5,307 nucleotides of DNA from Fusobacterium sp. (GTDB taxonomy: Bacteria > Fusobacteriota > Fusobacteriia > Fusobacteriales > Fusobacteriaceae): positions 1 to 5,307 of the forward strand of contig JAHHTB010000132.1 in NCBI GenBank assembly GCA_020024855.1, given 5' to 3'. Position numbers and translations under genes: made by a program. Below, piece by piece: positions 1-5,307 of the stretch; position 1 is the first letter of the stretch; the number at the start of each line of letters is the position of its first letter. The notes beneath the pieces are model-generated. The model worked only from the letters and a program-made list of their open reading frames with translations, was not told the origin of the DNA and ran no database searches.

Positions 1-238
1 CTATGATTATATACTCGTCATTTCCACCTTTTATTTTTGTACCAACATTATCTAAATGGATAATTTTATCACCAATTTTTAAAATTTTCATATTATTACT
101 ATCACCTATAGCAACAATCTCACCCATATTAGAATCTACTTGAGAATAAGAAGAAGTTAAAATAATTCCCCCCATTGTTTTTTCCTCTGCTTTTAAAGGT
201 TTTATTAAAACTCTCTTTCCAATAGGTTTTATAATCAC
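1..238 (-). CDS. groES: GroES co-chaperonin (10 kDa), C-terminus cut off by window edge
   Basis: This is the N-terminal 79 codons of the GroES co-chaperonin, the heptameric cytosolic lid that caps GroEL and helps enclose and fold client proteins. Translating the minus strand from the GTG at 238-236 gives a protein starting MIIKPIGKRVLIKPLKAEEK. The GroES mobile loop follows, with Gly23-Gly24-Ile25-Ile26-Leu27; the hydrophobic triplet at 25-27 is the segment that contacts GroEL. Further family signatures are MGEIVAIG (about residues 38-45) and KIGDKI, and the sequence ends in the EYIII strand. The start is well fixed: a TAA stop in frame immediately precedes the GTG, so no longer protein is possible, and a strong Shine-Dalgarno lies 7 bases upstream. 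The last part of the protein (roughly 10-15 residues) and the expected groEL lie beyond base 1. Family identity is nearly certain; the GTG start is the only mild oddity. Confidence 0.96.
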   Translation of the reverse strand, partial: MIIKPIGKRVLIKPLKAEEKTMGGIILTSSYSQVDSNMGEIVAIGDSNNMKILKIGDKIIHLDNVGTKIKGGNDEYIII

Positions 239-245
239 TTAAGTT

Positions 246-253
246 CCTCCTTT
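246..253 (-). promoter_or_regulatory. Ribosome binding site that fixes the groES GTG start
   Basis: On the minus strand the leader reads AAAGGAGG, then seven bases (AACTTAA), then GTG. This is a consensus Shine-Dalgarno at ideal spacing. Together with the in-frame TAA just before the GTG, it settles the non-ATG start of groES. Confidence 0.88.
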
Positions 254-273
254 CAAAAAATTTTATCTCTTTT

Positions 274-300
274 TTAGCACTCTTTATTATAGATTGCTAA
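274..300 (-). promoter_or_regulatory. CIRCE operator (HrcA binding site) upstream of groES
   Basis: The plus strand reads TTAGCACTC, nine bases, then GATTGCTAA. The known CIRCE consensus is TTAGCACTC-N9-GAGTGCTAA, so the left arm is perfect, the spacer is exactly nine bases and the right arm differs at one base (T for G). CIRCE is the operator bound by the heat-shock repressor HrcA. Placement is classical: it begins about where transcription should start from the promoter at 308-336 and lies in the 5' leader before the groES ribosome binding site. The inference is that groES, and presumably groEL beyond the window, is repressed by HrcA and induced by heat or protein-folding stress. The hrcA gene itself is not in this window. 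Confidence 0.93.
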
Positions 301-307
301 CAATAAA

Positions 308-336
308 ATAGTATATCTTTTTTTTAAAAGTGTCAA
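308..336 (-). promoter_or_regulatory. Sigma70-type promoter of groES
   Basis: On the minus strand a perfect -35 box TTGACA (336-331) is followed by an A-rich spacer. Two overlapping -10 readings are possible: TACTAT at 313-308 with the ideal 17-base spacer (4/6 to consensus), or TATACT at 315-310 with a 15-base spacer (5/6). Either puts the start of transcription close to base 301, at the edge of the CIRCE operator, so bound HrcA would block RNA polymerase. The -35 box is certain as a motif; which -10 is used cannot be decided by eye. Confidence 0.8.
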
Positions 337-340
337 GATA

Positions 341-379
341 TTTTTTAAAATAAAAAGAGTGTAGTTATTCCCACACTCT
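341..379 (-). terminator. Rho-independent terminator of the sulfatase maturase gene
   Basis: On the minus strand, 9 bases after the stop codon of the radical-SAM gene, AGAGTGT (379-373) pairs with ACACTCT (362-356) across a 10-base loop. This 7-bp stem runs straight into TTTTTATTTT. A short stem plus U tract is a typical intrinsic terminator. It ends only a few bases before the groES -35 box, so it insulates groES from read-through. Confidence 0.82.
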
Positions 380-388
380 CTATCTATT

Positions 389-1525
389 TTATTTTTTCAT
401 AAAATTTTCTTTTCTTATTTTTATAACATATTCTGCTATTTCTATCATCTTATTTATATTTCTTTCAAAGAAATATTTATATGCTTCACAAAATCTATTT
501 TCAAGAGTTCCCTCTTTAACTAAATCTTTATGACGCCTACAACCTCCACGACAGATTTTAAAATATTTACACACTCTACATTTTTTATCAACTACAAGAG
601 AGGATCTTAAAAATGACATCTCTTTTTCATTTTCAAACAATTCTTTAAAACTACTTTCGTTTATATTTCCAACCTTGTATTCATCAAGAACATAAAAATC
701 ACATGGATACATACTTCCATCAGATTCTAAAACTGCATTCATATTACAATGTCCAACCATATCACAGGCTTCTGGTTCTTCACCTAAGAGTATTTTTGTA
801 TAATTATCAAAATGCCTAATACTTATTCTCTTTCCAGACATTATATCTTCGTACCAAAGTTGAAATATTTCATCTAAAAACTTTCCATAATCATTAGCTG
901 TTAAAGTATAATCTTTTTTCTCAGAATAGCTTAAGCTATCAAGACATGGAATAAATTGATAATATCTAAATCCATTATTTTTAAAAAAATTATATATTAT
1001 TTTTCCATTTTGAGCTGTAAGCTTATTTACTACACATAAAATATTAAATTCTACTTCAGCTTTTCTCAACATTTTTGATGCTTTTAATACTCTTGAAAAA
1101 GTTCCATCACCTTTTGTATCAATTCTAAATGTATCATGTACTTCTTTATTTCCATCTAGAGAAAGACCAATAAGATAATTATGCTTTTTAAAAAGTTCTA
1201 GCCATTTTTTATTAAGCAAAGTTCCATTTGTTTGAAGTGAAAAATTTACAATAATATTTTTTGTATTATATTTTTCAATCATTTTATGAAACTTTTCAAA
1301 ATATTCTATTCCTGCAATTGTTGGCTCTCCACCTTGAAATGCAAAATTTGCTGAATATTCAACATCATCAAATACTCTTTTTACCATATTTTCTAAAGTA
1401 CTATCTTTCATAATACCATAATTTTCTATCTTTCTATTATCTGCTACATCATAATAAAAGCAATATTTACAACGAAGATTACAACTACTAGATGCAGGTT
1501 TTATTAAAAGATTTAAATTTTTCAT
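389..1525 (-). CDS. anSME: Anaerobic sulfatase-maturating enzyme (radical SAM/SPASM)
   Basis: This cytosolic radical-SAM enzyme is predicted to oxidise the active-site Cys or Ser of sulfatases to C-alpha-formylglycine without oxygen. The 378 residues are close to the roughly 370 of the C. perfringens enzyme, which it resembles along its whole length. The N-terminus has IKPASSSCNLRCKYCFYY, giving the SAM-cluster motif CX3CX2C (C15, C19, C22) and Y24. The SAM-binding GGEP is at 65-68, followed by SLQTNGTLL (96-104) and LSLDG (121-125). The SPASM region keeps eight cysteines (C254, C260, C275, C316, C319, C325, C329, C346), enough for two auxiliary 4Fe-4S clusters. D276 in YPCDFYVLD matches the catalytic base D277 of the C. 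perfringens enzyme. The ATG has an AGGGGG ribosome site four bases upstream. The gene is monocistronic between its own promoter and terminator. No sulfatase is in view, so whether it acts on Cys- or Ser-type targets is unknown. Another SPASM peptide maturase is a less likely alternative. The symbol is descriptive; pipelines also use chuR. Confidence 0.93.
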   Translation of the reverse strand: MKNLNLLIKPASSSCNLRCKYCFYYDVADNRKIENYGIMKDSTLENMVKRVFDDVEYSANFAFQGGEPTIAGIEYFEKFHKMIEKYNTKNIIVNFSLQTNGTLLNKKWLELFKKHNYLIGLSLDGNKEVHDTFRIDTKGDGTFSRVLKASKMLRKAEVEFNILCVVNKLTAQNGKIIYNFFKNNGFRYYQFIPCLDSLSYSEKKDYTLTANDYGKFLDEIFQLWYEDIMSGKRISIRHFDNYTKILLGEEPEACDMVGHCNMNAVLESDGSMYPCDFYVLDEYKVGNINESSFKELFENEKEMSFLRSSLVVDKKCRVCKYFKICRGGCRRHKDLVKEGTLENRFCEAYKYFFERNINKMIEIAEYVIKIRKENFMKK

Positions 1526-1571
1526 GATTCCCCCTAAAAAACTAATTCTTTTTTAGAATAACTTAATTTTT

Positions 1572-1600
1572 ATGATATCATATATTAAATTATTTTCCAA
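1572..1600 (-). promoter_or_regulatory. Likely promoter of the sulfatase maturase gene
   Basis: On the minus strand TTGGAA (1600-1595, 4/6 to the -35 consensus), a 17-base spacer and TATCAT (1577-1572, 5/6 to the -10 consensus) form a plausible sigma70 promoter. It would start transcription near base 1565 and leave a leader of about 40 bases. The -10 lies inside a perfect 12-bp palindrome (1571-1582), and the -35 abuts a second palindrome, CAAATATTTG (1598-1607). In such AT-rich DNA chance matches are common, so this is a moderate call. Confidence 0.5.
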
Positions 1601-1613
1601 ATATTTGATATAA

Positions 1614-1648
1614 AAGATAAATACTATAAAAAATTTGACTTTTATCTT
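1614..1648. repeat. Inverted repeat in the divergent promoter region
   Basis: AAGATAAA (1614-1621) and TTTATCTT (1641-1648) are perfect 8-base inverted copies separated by 19 bases. They lie in the 174-bp gap between the divergent maturase and pepP genes and overlap the start of the putative pepP promoter. This could be an operator or a chance dyad in AT-rich DNA; nothing ties it to a known regulator. Confidence 0.3.
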
Positions 1649-1663
1649 ATTTTGTAATACTCT
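1635..1663 (+). promoter_or_regulatory. Possible promoter of pepP
   Basis: TTGACT (1635-1640) is a 5/6 match to the -35 box. At 17 bases the -10 is weak (TACTCT at 1658-1663, 3/6). A better AATACT (1656-1661, 4/6) preceded by an extended TG at 1653-1654 would need a 15-base spacer. A promoter must lie in this gap because the neighbour is divergent, but its exact boxes are uncertain. TATAAA at 1625-1630 is another possible -10 without a good -35. Confidence 0.38.
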
Positions 1664-1685
1664 TAAAGCACAAAATATTTTATGT

Positions 1686-1695
1686 AAGAGGTGAT
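1686..1695 (+). promoter_or_regulatory. Strong ribosome binding site of pepP
   Basis: AAGAGGTGAT matches the extended anti-Shine-Dalgarno complement AGGAGGTGAT at 9 of 10 bases and ends four bases before the ATG at 1700. It supports this start over any internal methionine. Confidence 0.8.
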
Positions 1696-1699
1696 ATAA

Positions 1700-3094
1700 A
1701 TGTTTTCTAAAGAAGTGTATGTAAATAGAAGAAAAAAACTAAAAGAAGAAATTAAAAATGGAATTATTTTGATATGTGGAAATGATTCTTCTCCTATGAA
1801 TTGTGAAGATAATACTTATCCATTTATACAAGACTCTACTTTTTTATATTATTTTGGTCTTAATAGAGAAAATCTATTTGGAATAATTGATGTTGATAAT
1901 AATAAAGATTATATTTTTGGAAATGAACTTACTATGGATGATATTATTTGGATGGGACCACAAATTACACTTAAGGAGCAATGTGAAAATATTGGAATAG
2001 AAAATTTGCATAGCTTAGATGAACTTAATCAGTTTATGACTAATATGCAAAAAGAAAAAAAGATAGTACATTATATTCCACAATATAGACATAGCCTTAT
2101 GATAAAAATGGCTGATTGGTTTAAAGTATCACCAAATGATATTAATAAAAATATTTCTGAAGATTTATGTTTTGCTGTTGCTAACCAAAGAAATATAAAA
2201 ACTCCTGAAGAAATTGAGGAGATTGAAAAAGCTGTTAATGTTACAAGAGATATGCATCTTGCTGCTATGAAAGCTATAAAACCTGGTATGATGGAATATG
2301 AAATTGCTGCTATTCTTGAAAATATTTCAAGAAGTCAAAATAGTGGTTTATCATTTCCAACTATTTGTACTATAAATGGGCAAACTCTTCACAACCATTA
2401 TCATGGAAATAAAATAAAAGAGGGAGATTTACTACTTATTGATGCAGGAGCAAGAATTGAAAGTGGATATTGTGGAGATATGACTACAATACACCCTGTT
2501 TCAGGAAAATTTACAGAAAGACAAAAAGATATTTATAATCTTTTAATTTCTATGTTTGATAAAGCAGAAGAACTTATAAAACCTGGGATTACATATTTAG
2601 ATGTACATCTTGCTGTTTGTAAAGTGTTAGCTAAAGGAATGGTTGAAAGAAATATTTTAAAAGGAAATCCTGATGAAATAGTAAAAAATGGGGTTCATGC
2701 TCTTTTCATGCCTCATGGTCTTGGACATATGATGGGATTAGATGTTCATGATATGGAAAATATTGGAGAACCCATTGTTGGTTATAATGGAAATAAAAAA
2801 AGTTCTCAATTTGGACTTAGCTCTTTAAGACTTGGTAGAACTCTTGAAACAGGATTTGTTTTTACAGTTGAACCTGGAATATATTTTATTCCCGAACTTA
2901 TTTCTAAATGGAAATCTGAAAATAAATTTTCTGAATACATAAATTATGATGAACTTGAAAAATATCTTAATTTTGGTGGAATGAGATATGAGGGAGATTA
3001 TCTTGTTACTGAAAAAGGAAATAGAAGACTTGGGAATAAAATGCCAAAATATCCTGATGAAATAGAGACTATTAGAGAAGAGGCTTTTAAATAA
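1700..3094 (+). CDS. pepP: Aminopeptidase P, Xaa-Pro aminopeptidase (M24B)
   Basis: This cytosolic metalloenzyme should remove an N-terminal residue that precedes proline, helping to finish peptide breakdown. The 464 residues show two domains. Residues 1 to about 130 form the aminopeptidase-P N-terminal domain, with an RRKKLKEEI start and DSTFLYYFGL at 45-54. The pita-bread M24 catalytic domain begins near residue 165. All five metal ligands can be read by comparison with E. coli PepP: D248 (LLIDAG), D260 (GDMT), H343 (HGLGH), E391 (TVEPGIYF) and E431 (RYEGDYLVT). A second conserved histidine is H350 (LDVHD). The family normally binds two Mn2+ ions. The spacings H343-E391 (48) and E391-E431 (40) are longer than the 29 and 23 in E. 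coli, so two surface insertions are present, and LHNHYH at 230-235 is longer than the E. coli LHY. No signal peptide is visible. The gene stands alone between a divergent neighbour and a shared terminator. Prolidase is less likely, given the N-terminal domain and length. Confidence 0.92.
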   Translation: MFSKEVYVNRRKKLKEEIKNGIILICGNDSSPMNCEDNTYPFIQDSTFLYYFGLNRENLFGIIDVDNNKDYIFGNELTMDDIIWMGPQITLKEQCENIGIENLHSLDELNQFMTNMQKEKKIVHYIPQYRHSLMIKMADWFKVSPNDINKNISEDLCFAVANQRNIKTPEEIEEIEKAVNVTRDMHLAAMKAIKPGMMEYEIAAILENISRSQNSGLSFPTICTINGQTLHNHYHGNKIKEGDLLLIDAGARIESGYCGDMTTIHPVSGKFTERQKDIYNLLISMFDKAEELIKPGITYLDVHLAVCKVLAKGMVERNILKGNPDEIVKNGVHALFMPHGLGHMMGLDVHDMENIGEPIVGYNGNKKSSQFGLSSLRLGRTLETGFVFTVEPGIYFIPELISKWKSENKFSEYINYDELEKYLNFGGMRYEGDYLVTEKGNRRLGNKMPKYPDEIETIREEAFK

Positions 3095-3101
3095 AATAGT
3101 A

Positions 3102-3133
3102 AAAAAACTCCAGTATAAAAACTGGAGTTTTTT
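3102..3133. terminator. Bidirectional terminator between pepP and the rep-like gene
   Basis: The perfect stem ACTCCAGT (3107-3114) / ACTGGAGT (3121-3128) closes a 6-base ATAAAA loop and extends to 13 bp through flanking A and T runs (3102-3106 with 3129-3133). Read on the plus strand it ends in TTTTTT, 7 bases after the pepP stop codon. Read on the minus strand it also ends in a T run, downstream of the rep-like gene's stop at 3173. It can therefore serve both converging genes. An 18-bp A/T palindrome (3132-3149) follows directly. Confidence 0.9.
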
Positions 3134-3172
3134 ATAAAAATTTTTATAATATATACAAGGGTAATGTGAATT

Positions 3173-5212
3173 TTATTTTTTTATAATTTTTATACTACTT
3201 TCTTTATCTTTTATATATTCTATCTTCATATAATATCCACCAACTGTTGCCTCAAAATATTTAGAAATTCCGACAATTCTTACTATCTTATCCTGTGTTT
3301 CCTGCTCTATTGTATCGAGAAGTTCTAAGAAATCTAAAAGTTCCATTTGAAATAGTGAAATTTCATTATAAACTTTTTTAATATCACAAATAATATCTGA
3401 TTTTTTTATTTTTTTCTCAACCTTATTTTCTCCTTTTTCCTCTGTGAATGTTATATCTTCTATATCTTTATAAATCTCTTCAACATTACTATTTTCACTT
3501 ATCTCTTGCTCTTTTTCCTTGCTAAAATTTTCTCCAAAAATAAAGTTTCCCATATGAATTTCTTTCATCTCTTTTTTAGAATTTATTTTTGATATTTCAT
3601 TTTTTTCAGCATCTCTCTTGTATAAATATTCTCTAATTAAACTTTCTTTTGCCATTTGAAAAGCTATTTTTTGTGCTGCACTAGCAACAACTGTCCCTGA
3701 CATTTTTATATAATCATTAAAGACTTCTTTATTTATTTTTTCTTTTTCCTCATCATTTAAAATTTTATAGTAATCATTATAAAGCTCTAATTTTTTAGCT
3801 TTTATCTTTTCATCAGTCTCATTATTTTGTGACTTCTGCATTTCTATTGTATTAAACGTTAATTGAGATTCTTTTTTCTTTTGAGATTTATTCTTTTCTA
3901 TTATCATAAAGTTTTCTGCCCAGCCTTTTTCAAGTGCCTGTATAAAATAACTTCTTATTTTAGTGACTTTATTTTTACTCATATACTCAGCTGTATACAT
4001 TACATATTCAAAACCATATTGACGAATAGCATCTTTTATAGCTCCTGGCATTGTTTTAAGTTCTTTTGCTCTAGCTGGAAGTTTTTCAAAAATCTGATTA
4101 ATTTTTTCATCAGTAGGAGTTATATTTTCTTTTTCTTGCTGAATCTCTTTTAATGCCTCTTGACTTTCTGTAATAACCTCTCCCTCTTCACCTTTTTCAG
4201 TATAAGTAATGAGAAGATTATCAAAATGATTTTTATCATCATAGAAAAAACTTTGTTTTATTGCATTATGCTTTTCTTCAAAGAAAAATTCTATTTCTGT
4301 TTGAATTAATTTTCCTTGTTTAATAATATTATAATCTGAAATAAGATCCATTTTCTTTAATTGCTTACAACTTTTTTCAAGAGATTTTATGCTTCTTCCA
4401 AGAGATTTTGCATCATCACTTAAAGGTATTTTTTTTATAATACTTAAAGCTAAAACTCTCAAATGAAATTTATTAAATCTTAATTTATTTACAAGCATAT
4501 AAAGGGCTCTTGTAATTGGGCTATCCATATTTAAAAGAAGTTGTGAATCATAAACAAGATAACCTTTTCTGATTATGTTATCATAAAAGTAATTTGAAAT
4601 TGATATTTTTATAACTTCTTTTGTTCTTTTATCTTGGAAATACTCCATTTCATTTTTTTCAGCTTGATTTAATGTTATAATTCTAATATTCATTATATTA
4701 GTATTTATCTTATCGTCTATTATTCCCTTCATTTTATTTGAATAAAGAGAATTTTTAAAAGTATAACTTGTTTGAGATAATCTTTGAAGTGCTAATGTTA
4801 TTTTTTTATAAAAACTTTTATATGAAGTTTGTGGTATTCCCATATTGTATAAAATTTCTGAAGGTTTAGTATAAAATTCATTATTATACTTTTTATCTCT
4901 CATAATTTTTAATATGGCAATAAAAACTCTTTCTTCAAATTCTCCTGGAATAAAATCTCCAGAAGTAGGATTTACTTGAATATAAGCTTCTTTGTCTCTA
5001 TTAAAAAAATATCTAATAATTTGATTTTTTTTTCTTCTTGGATTTTTAGTAAATAGTGGATATTCAATAACATTTATATCTATTCTAACAAGACTATGTT
5101 GTTTTTCATTTTCAACTTCTGAAACATCTAAAAATTTTTCGACTATTTCACTTGGACCTGTATCTATTGTTTCATTTTTTGGTATATTAAATACTTCATA
5201 TTTTTTATTCAT
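3173..5212 (-). CDS. RepA/RPA-type replication initiator with long C-terminal extension
   Basis: This 679-residue protein resembles the plasmid replication initiator protein A family (RPA), which binds origin repeats and recruits the host replisome. Residues 40-310 carry the resemblance: HSLVRIDINVIEYPLF at 39-54, then IRYFF, a Q79-V80-N81-P82 strand (family usually V-P-S-x-G) ending G85-F87-P89, and EERVFIAIL (93-101). A winged-helix-like segment spans 113-155, ISISNYFYDNIIRKGYLV is at 203-220, and SPITRALYMLVNKLR is at 231-245. A second winged-helix candidate follows at 270-310. Residues 366-437, with YGFEYVMYTAEY and IRSYFIQALEKGWAEN, look like the small helical segment seen at the end of some plasmid Rep proteins. 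Residues 440-679 are Lys/Glu-rich and unrecognised. AGGAGG lies four bases before the ATG. Codon use is as AT-rich as its neighbours. No partition, mobilisation or integrase gene is in view. Family membership rests on remembered pattern, not a search; a phage or ICE replication protein is the main alternative. Confidence 0.72.
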   Translation of the reverse strand: MNKKYEVFNIPKNETIDTGPSEIVEKFLDVSEVENEKQHSLVRIDINVIEYPLFTKNPRRKKNQIIRYFFNRDKEAYIQVNPTSGDFIPGEFEERVFIAILKIMRDKKYNNEFYTKPSEILYNMGIPQTSYKSFYKKITLALQRLSQTSYTFKNSLYSNKMKGIIDDKINTNIMNIRIITLNQAEKNEMEYFQDKRTKEVIKISISNYFYDNIIRKGYLVYDSQLLLNMDSPITRALYMLVNKLRFNKFHLRVLALSIIKKIPLSDDAKSLGRSIKSLEKSCKQLKKMDLISDYNIIKQGKLIQTEIEFFFEEKHNAIKQSFFYDDKNHFDNLLITYTEKGEEGEVITESQEALKEIQQEKENITPTDEKINQIFEKLPARAKELKTMPGAIKDAIRQYGFEYVMYTAEYMSKNKVTKIRSYFIQALEKGWAENFMIIEKNKSQKKKESQLTFNTIEMQKSQNNETDEKIKAKKLELYNDYYKILNDEEKEKINKEVFNDYIKMSGTVVASAAQKIAFQMAKESLIREYLYKRDAEKNEISKINSKKEMKEIHMGNFIFGENFSKEKEQEISENSNVEEIYKDIEDITFTEEKGENKVEKKIKKSDIICDIKKVYNEISLFQMELLDFLELLDTIEQETQDKIVRIVGISKYFEATVGGYYMKIEYIKDKESSIKIIKK

Positions 5213-5242
5213 TTATCCTCCTGAAAAAATCTTATTTATCTT

Positions 5243-5307
5243 GTATAAAATGTGCTTTATATTTTTCTAATTTAATATTATAATAAAAATATATTTACAT
5301 TTTATAC
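5243..5307. repeat. 11-bp perfect inverted repeat upstream of the rep-like gene, cut by window end
   Basis: GTATAAAATGT (5243-5253) and its exact reverse complement ACATTTTATAC (5297-5307) are separated by 43 bases. The inner edges do not match further (G at 5254 against T at 5296); the outer side cannot be followed because the right arm ends on the last base of the window. The space between contains a perfect TATAAT on the minus strand (5282-5277) without a recognisable -35 box. The left arm, read on the minus strand, contains a TTATAC that could be a -10. Paired arms around a rep promoter often bind the Rep protein for autoregulation, but function here is inference. Confidence 0.5.

Noticed and set aside
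286..291. TATAAT on the minus strand in the CIRCE spacer as the groES -10
   Set aside because: The base stretch 17 upstream (ATACTA) is not a -35 box and there is no extended TG. The TTGACA at 331-336 pairs instead with a -10 at 308-315, which puts CIRCE at the transcription start as usual.
1526..1699. Riboswitch or small RNA in the divergent intergenic region
   Set aside because: The stretch is almost pure A/T, too short for known riboswitch classes ahead of either gene, and lacks a G/C-bearing stem followed by a T tract.
3863..4153. A 96-codon open frame on the plus strand inside the rep-like gene
   Set aside because: Its product is a Phe/Ile/Leu/Tyr-rich run that is simply the antisense of the Lys/Glu-rich coding sequence. 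It has no convincing ribosome site and lies wholly within a well-supported gene.
5213..5307. Iteron array or replication origin beside rep
   Set aside because: No tandem direct repeats or DnaA-box-like sequence can be seen in these 95 bases; only the single inverted repeat stands out. The sequence beyond the window would be needed.
3173..5307. Recent insertion of a mobile element carrying rep
   Set aside because: No terminal inverted repeats, target-site duplications, att-like direct repeats, transposase or integrase were found. Base composition and codon use match the flanking genes.

Overview
The window is very AT-rich (most codons end in A or T, and the gaps between genes are almost pure A/T). 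It reads as chromosomal DNA from a low-GC anaerobe. The gene set suggests Fusobacterium: an anaerobic sulfatase maturase, a HrcA/CIRCE-type groES promoter, and an RPA-type replication initiator. The genus is inferred from composition and remembered protein resemblance, and a Clostridium-like Firmicute is the main alternative.

Layout from left to right. (1) Bases 1-238, minus strand: the first 79 codons of groES, a GTG-start gene cut by the window edge. Just upstream lie its ribosome binding site, a near-perfect CIRCE operator (274-300) and a sigma70-type promoter (308-336). (2) Bases 389-1525, minus strand: a complete radical-SAM/SPASM enzyme closely resembling the anaerobic sulfatase-maturating enzyme of Clostridium perfringens. 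Its terminator (356-379 plus a T tract) ends a few bases before the groES promoter. (3) Bases 1526-1699: a 174-bp divergent promoter region with small dyads. (4) Bases 1700-3094, plus strand: a complete M24B aminopeptidase P (Xaa-Pro aminopeptidase) with all five metal ligands. (5) Bases 3102-3133: a strong hairpin flanked by A and T tracts that can end transcription from both converging genes. (6) Bases 3173-5212, minus strand: a large protein (679 residues) whose first half looks like the plasmid replication initiator RepA/RPA fold and whose second half is a charged extension I do not recognise. Its leader carries an 11-bp perfect inverted repeat whose outer arm ends exactly at the window edge.

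The genes do not form one operon. groES (chaperonin), the sulfatase maturase (post-translational formylglycine formation) and pepP (peptide turnover) are separate housekeeping or metabolic units, each with its own signals. The item most worth a second look is the plasmid-style replication initiator beside ordinary chromosomal genes, with a possible operator or origin element upstream that the window only partly shows. No tRNA, rRNA, IS element, CRISPR array or iteron array was seen, and no gene-free stretch exceeds 300 bases.
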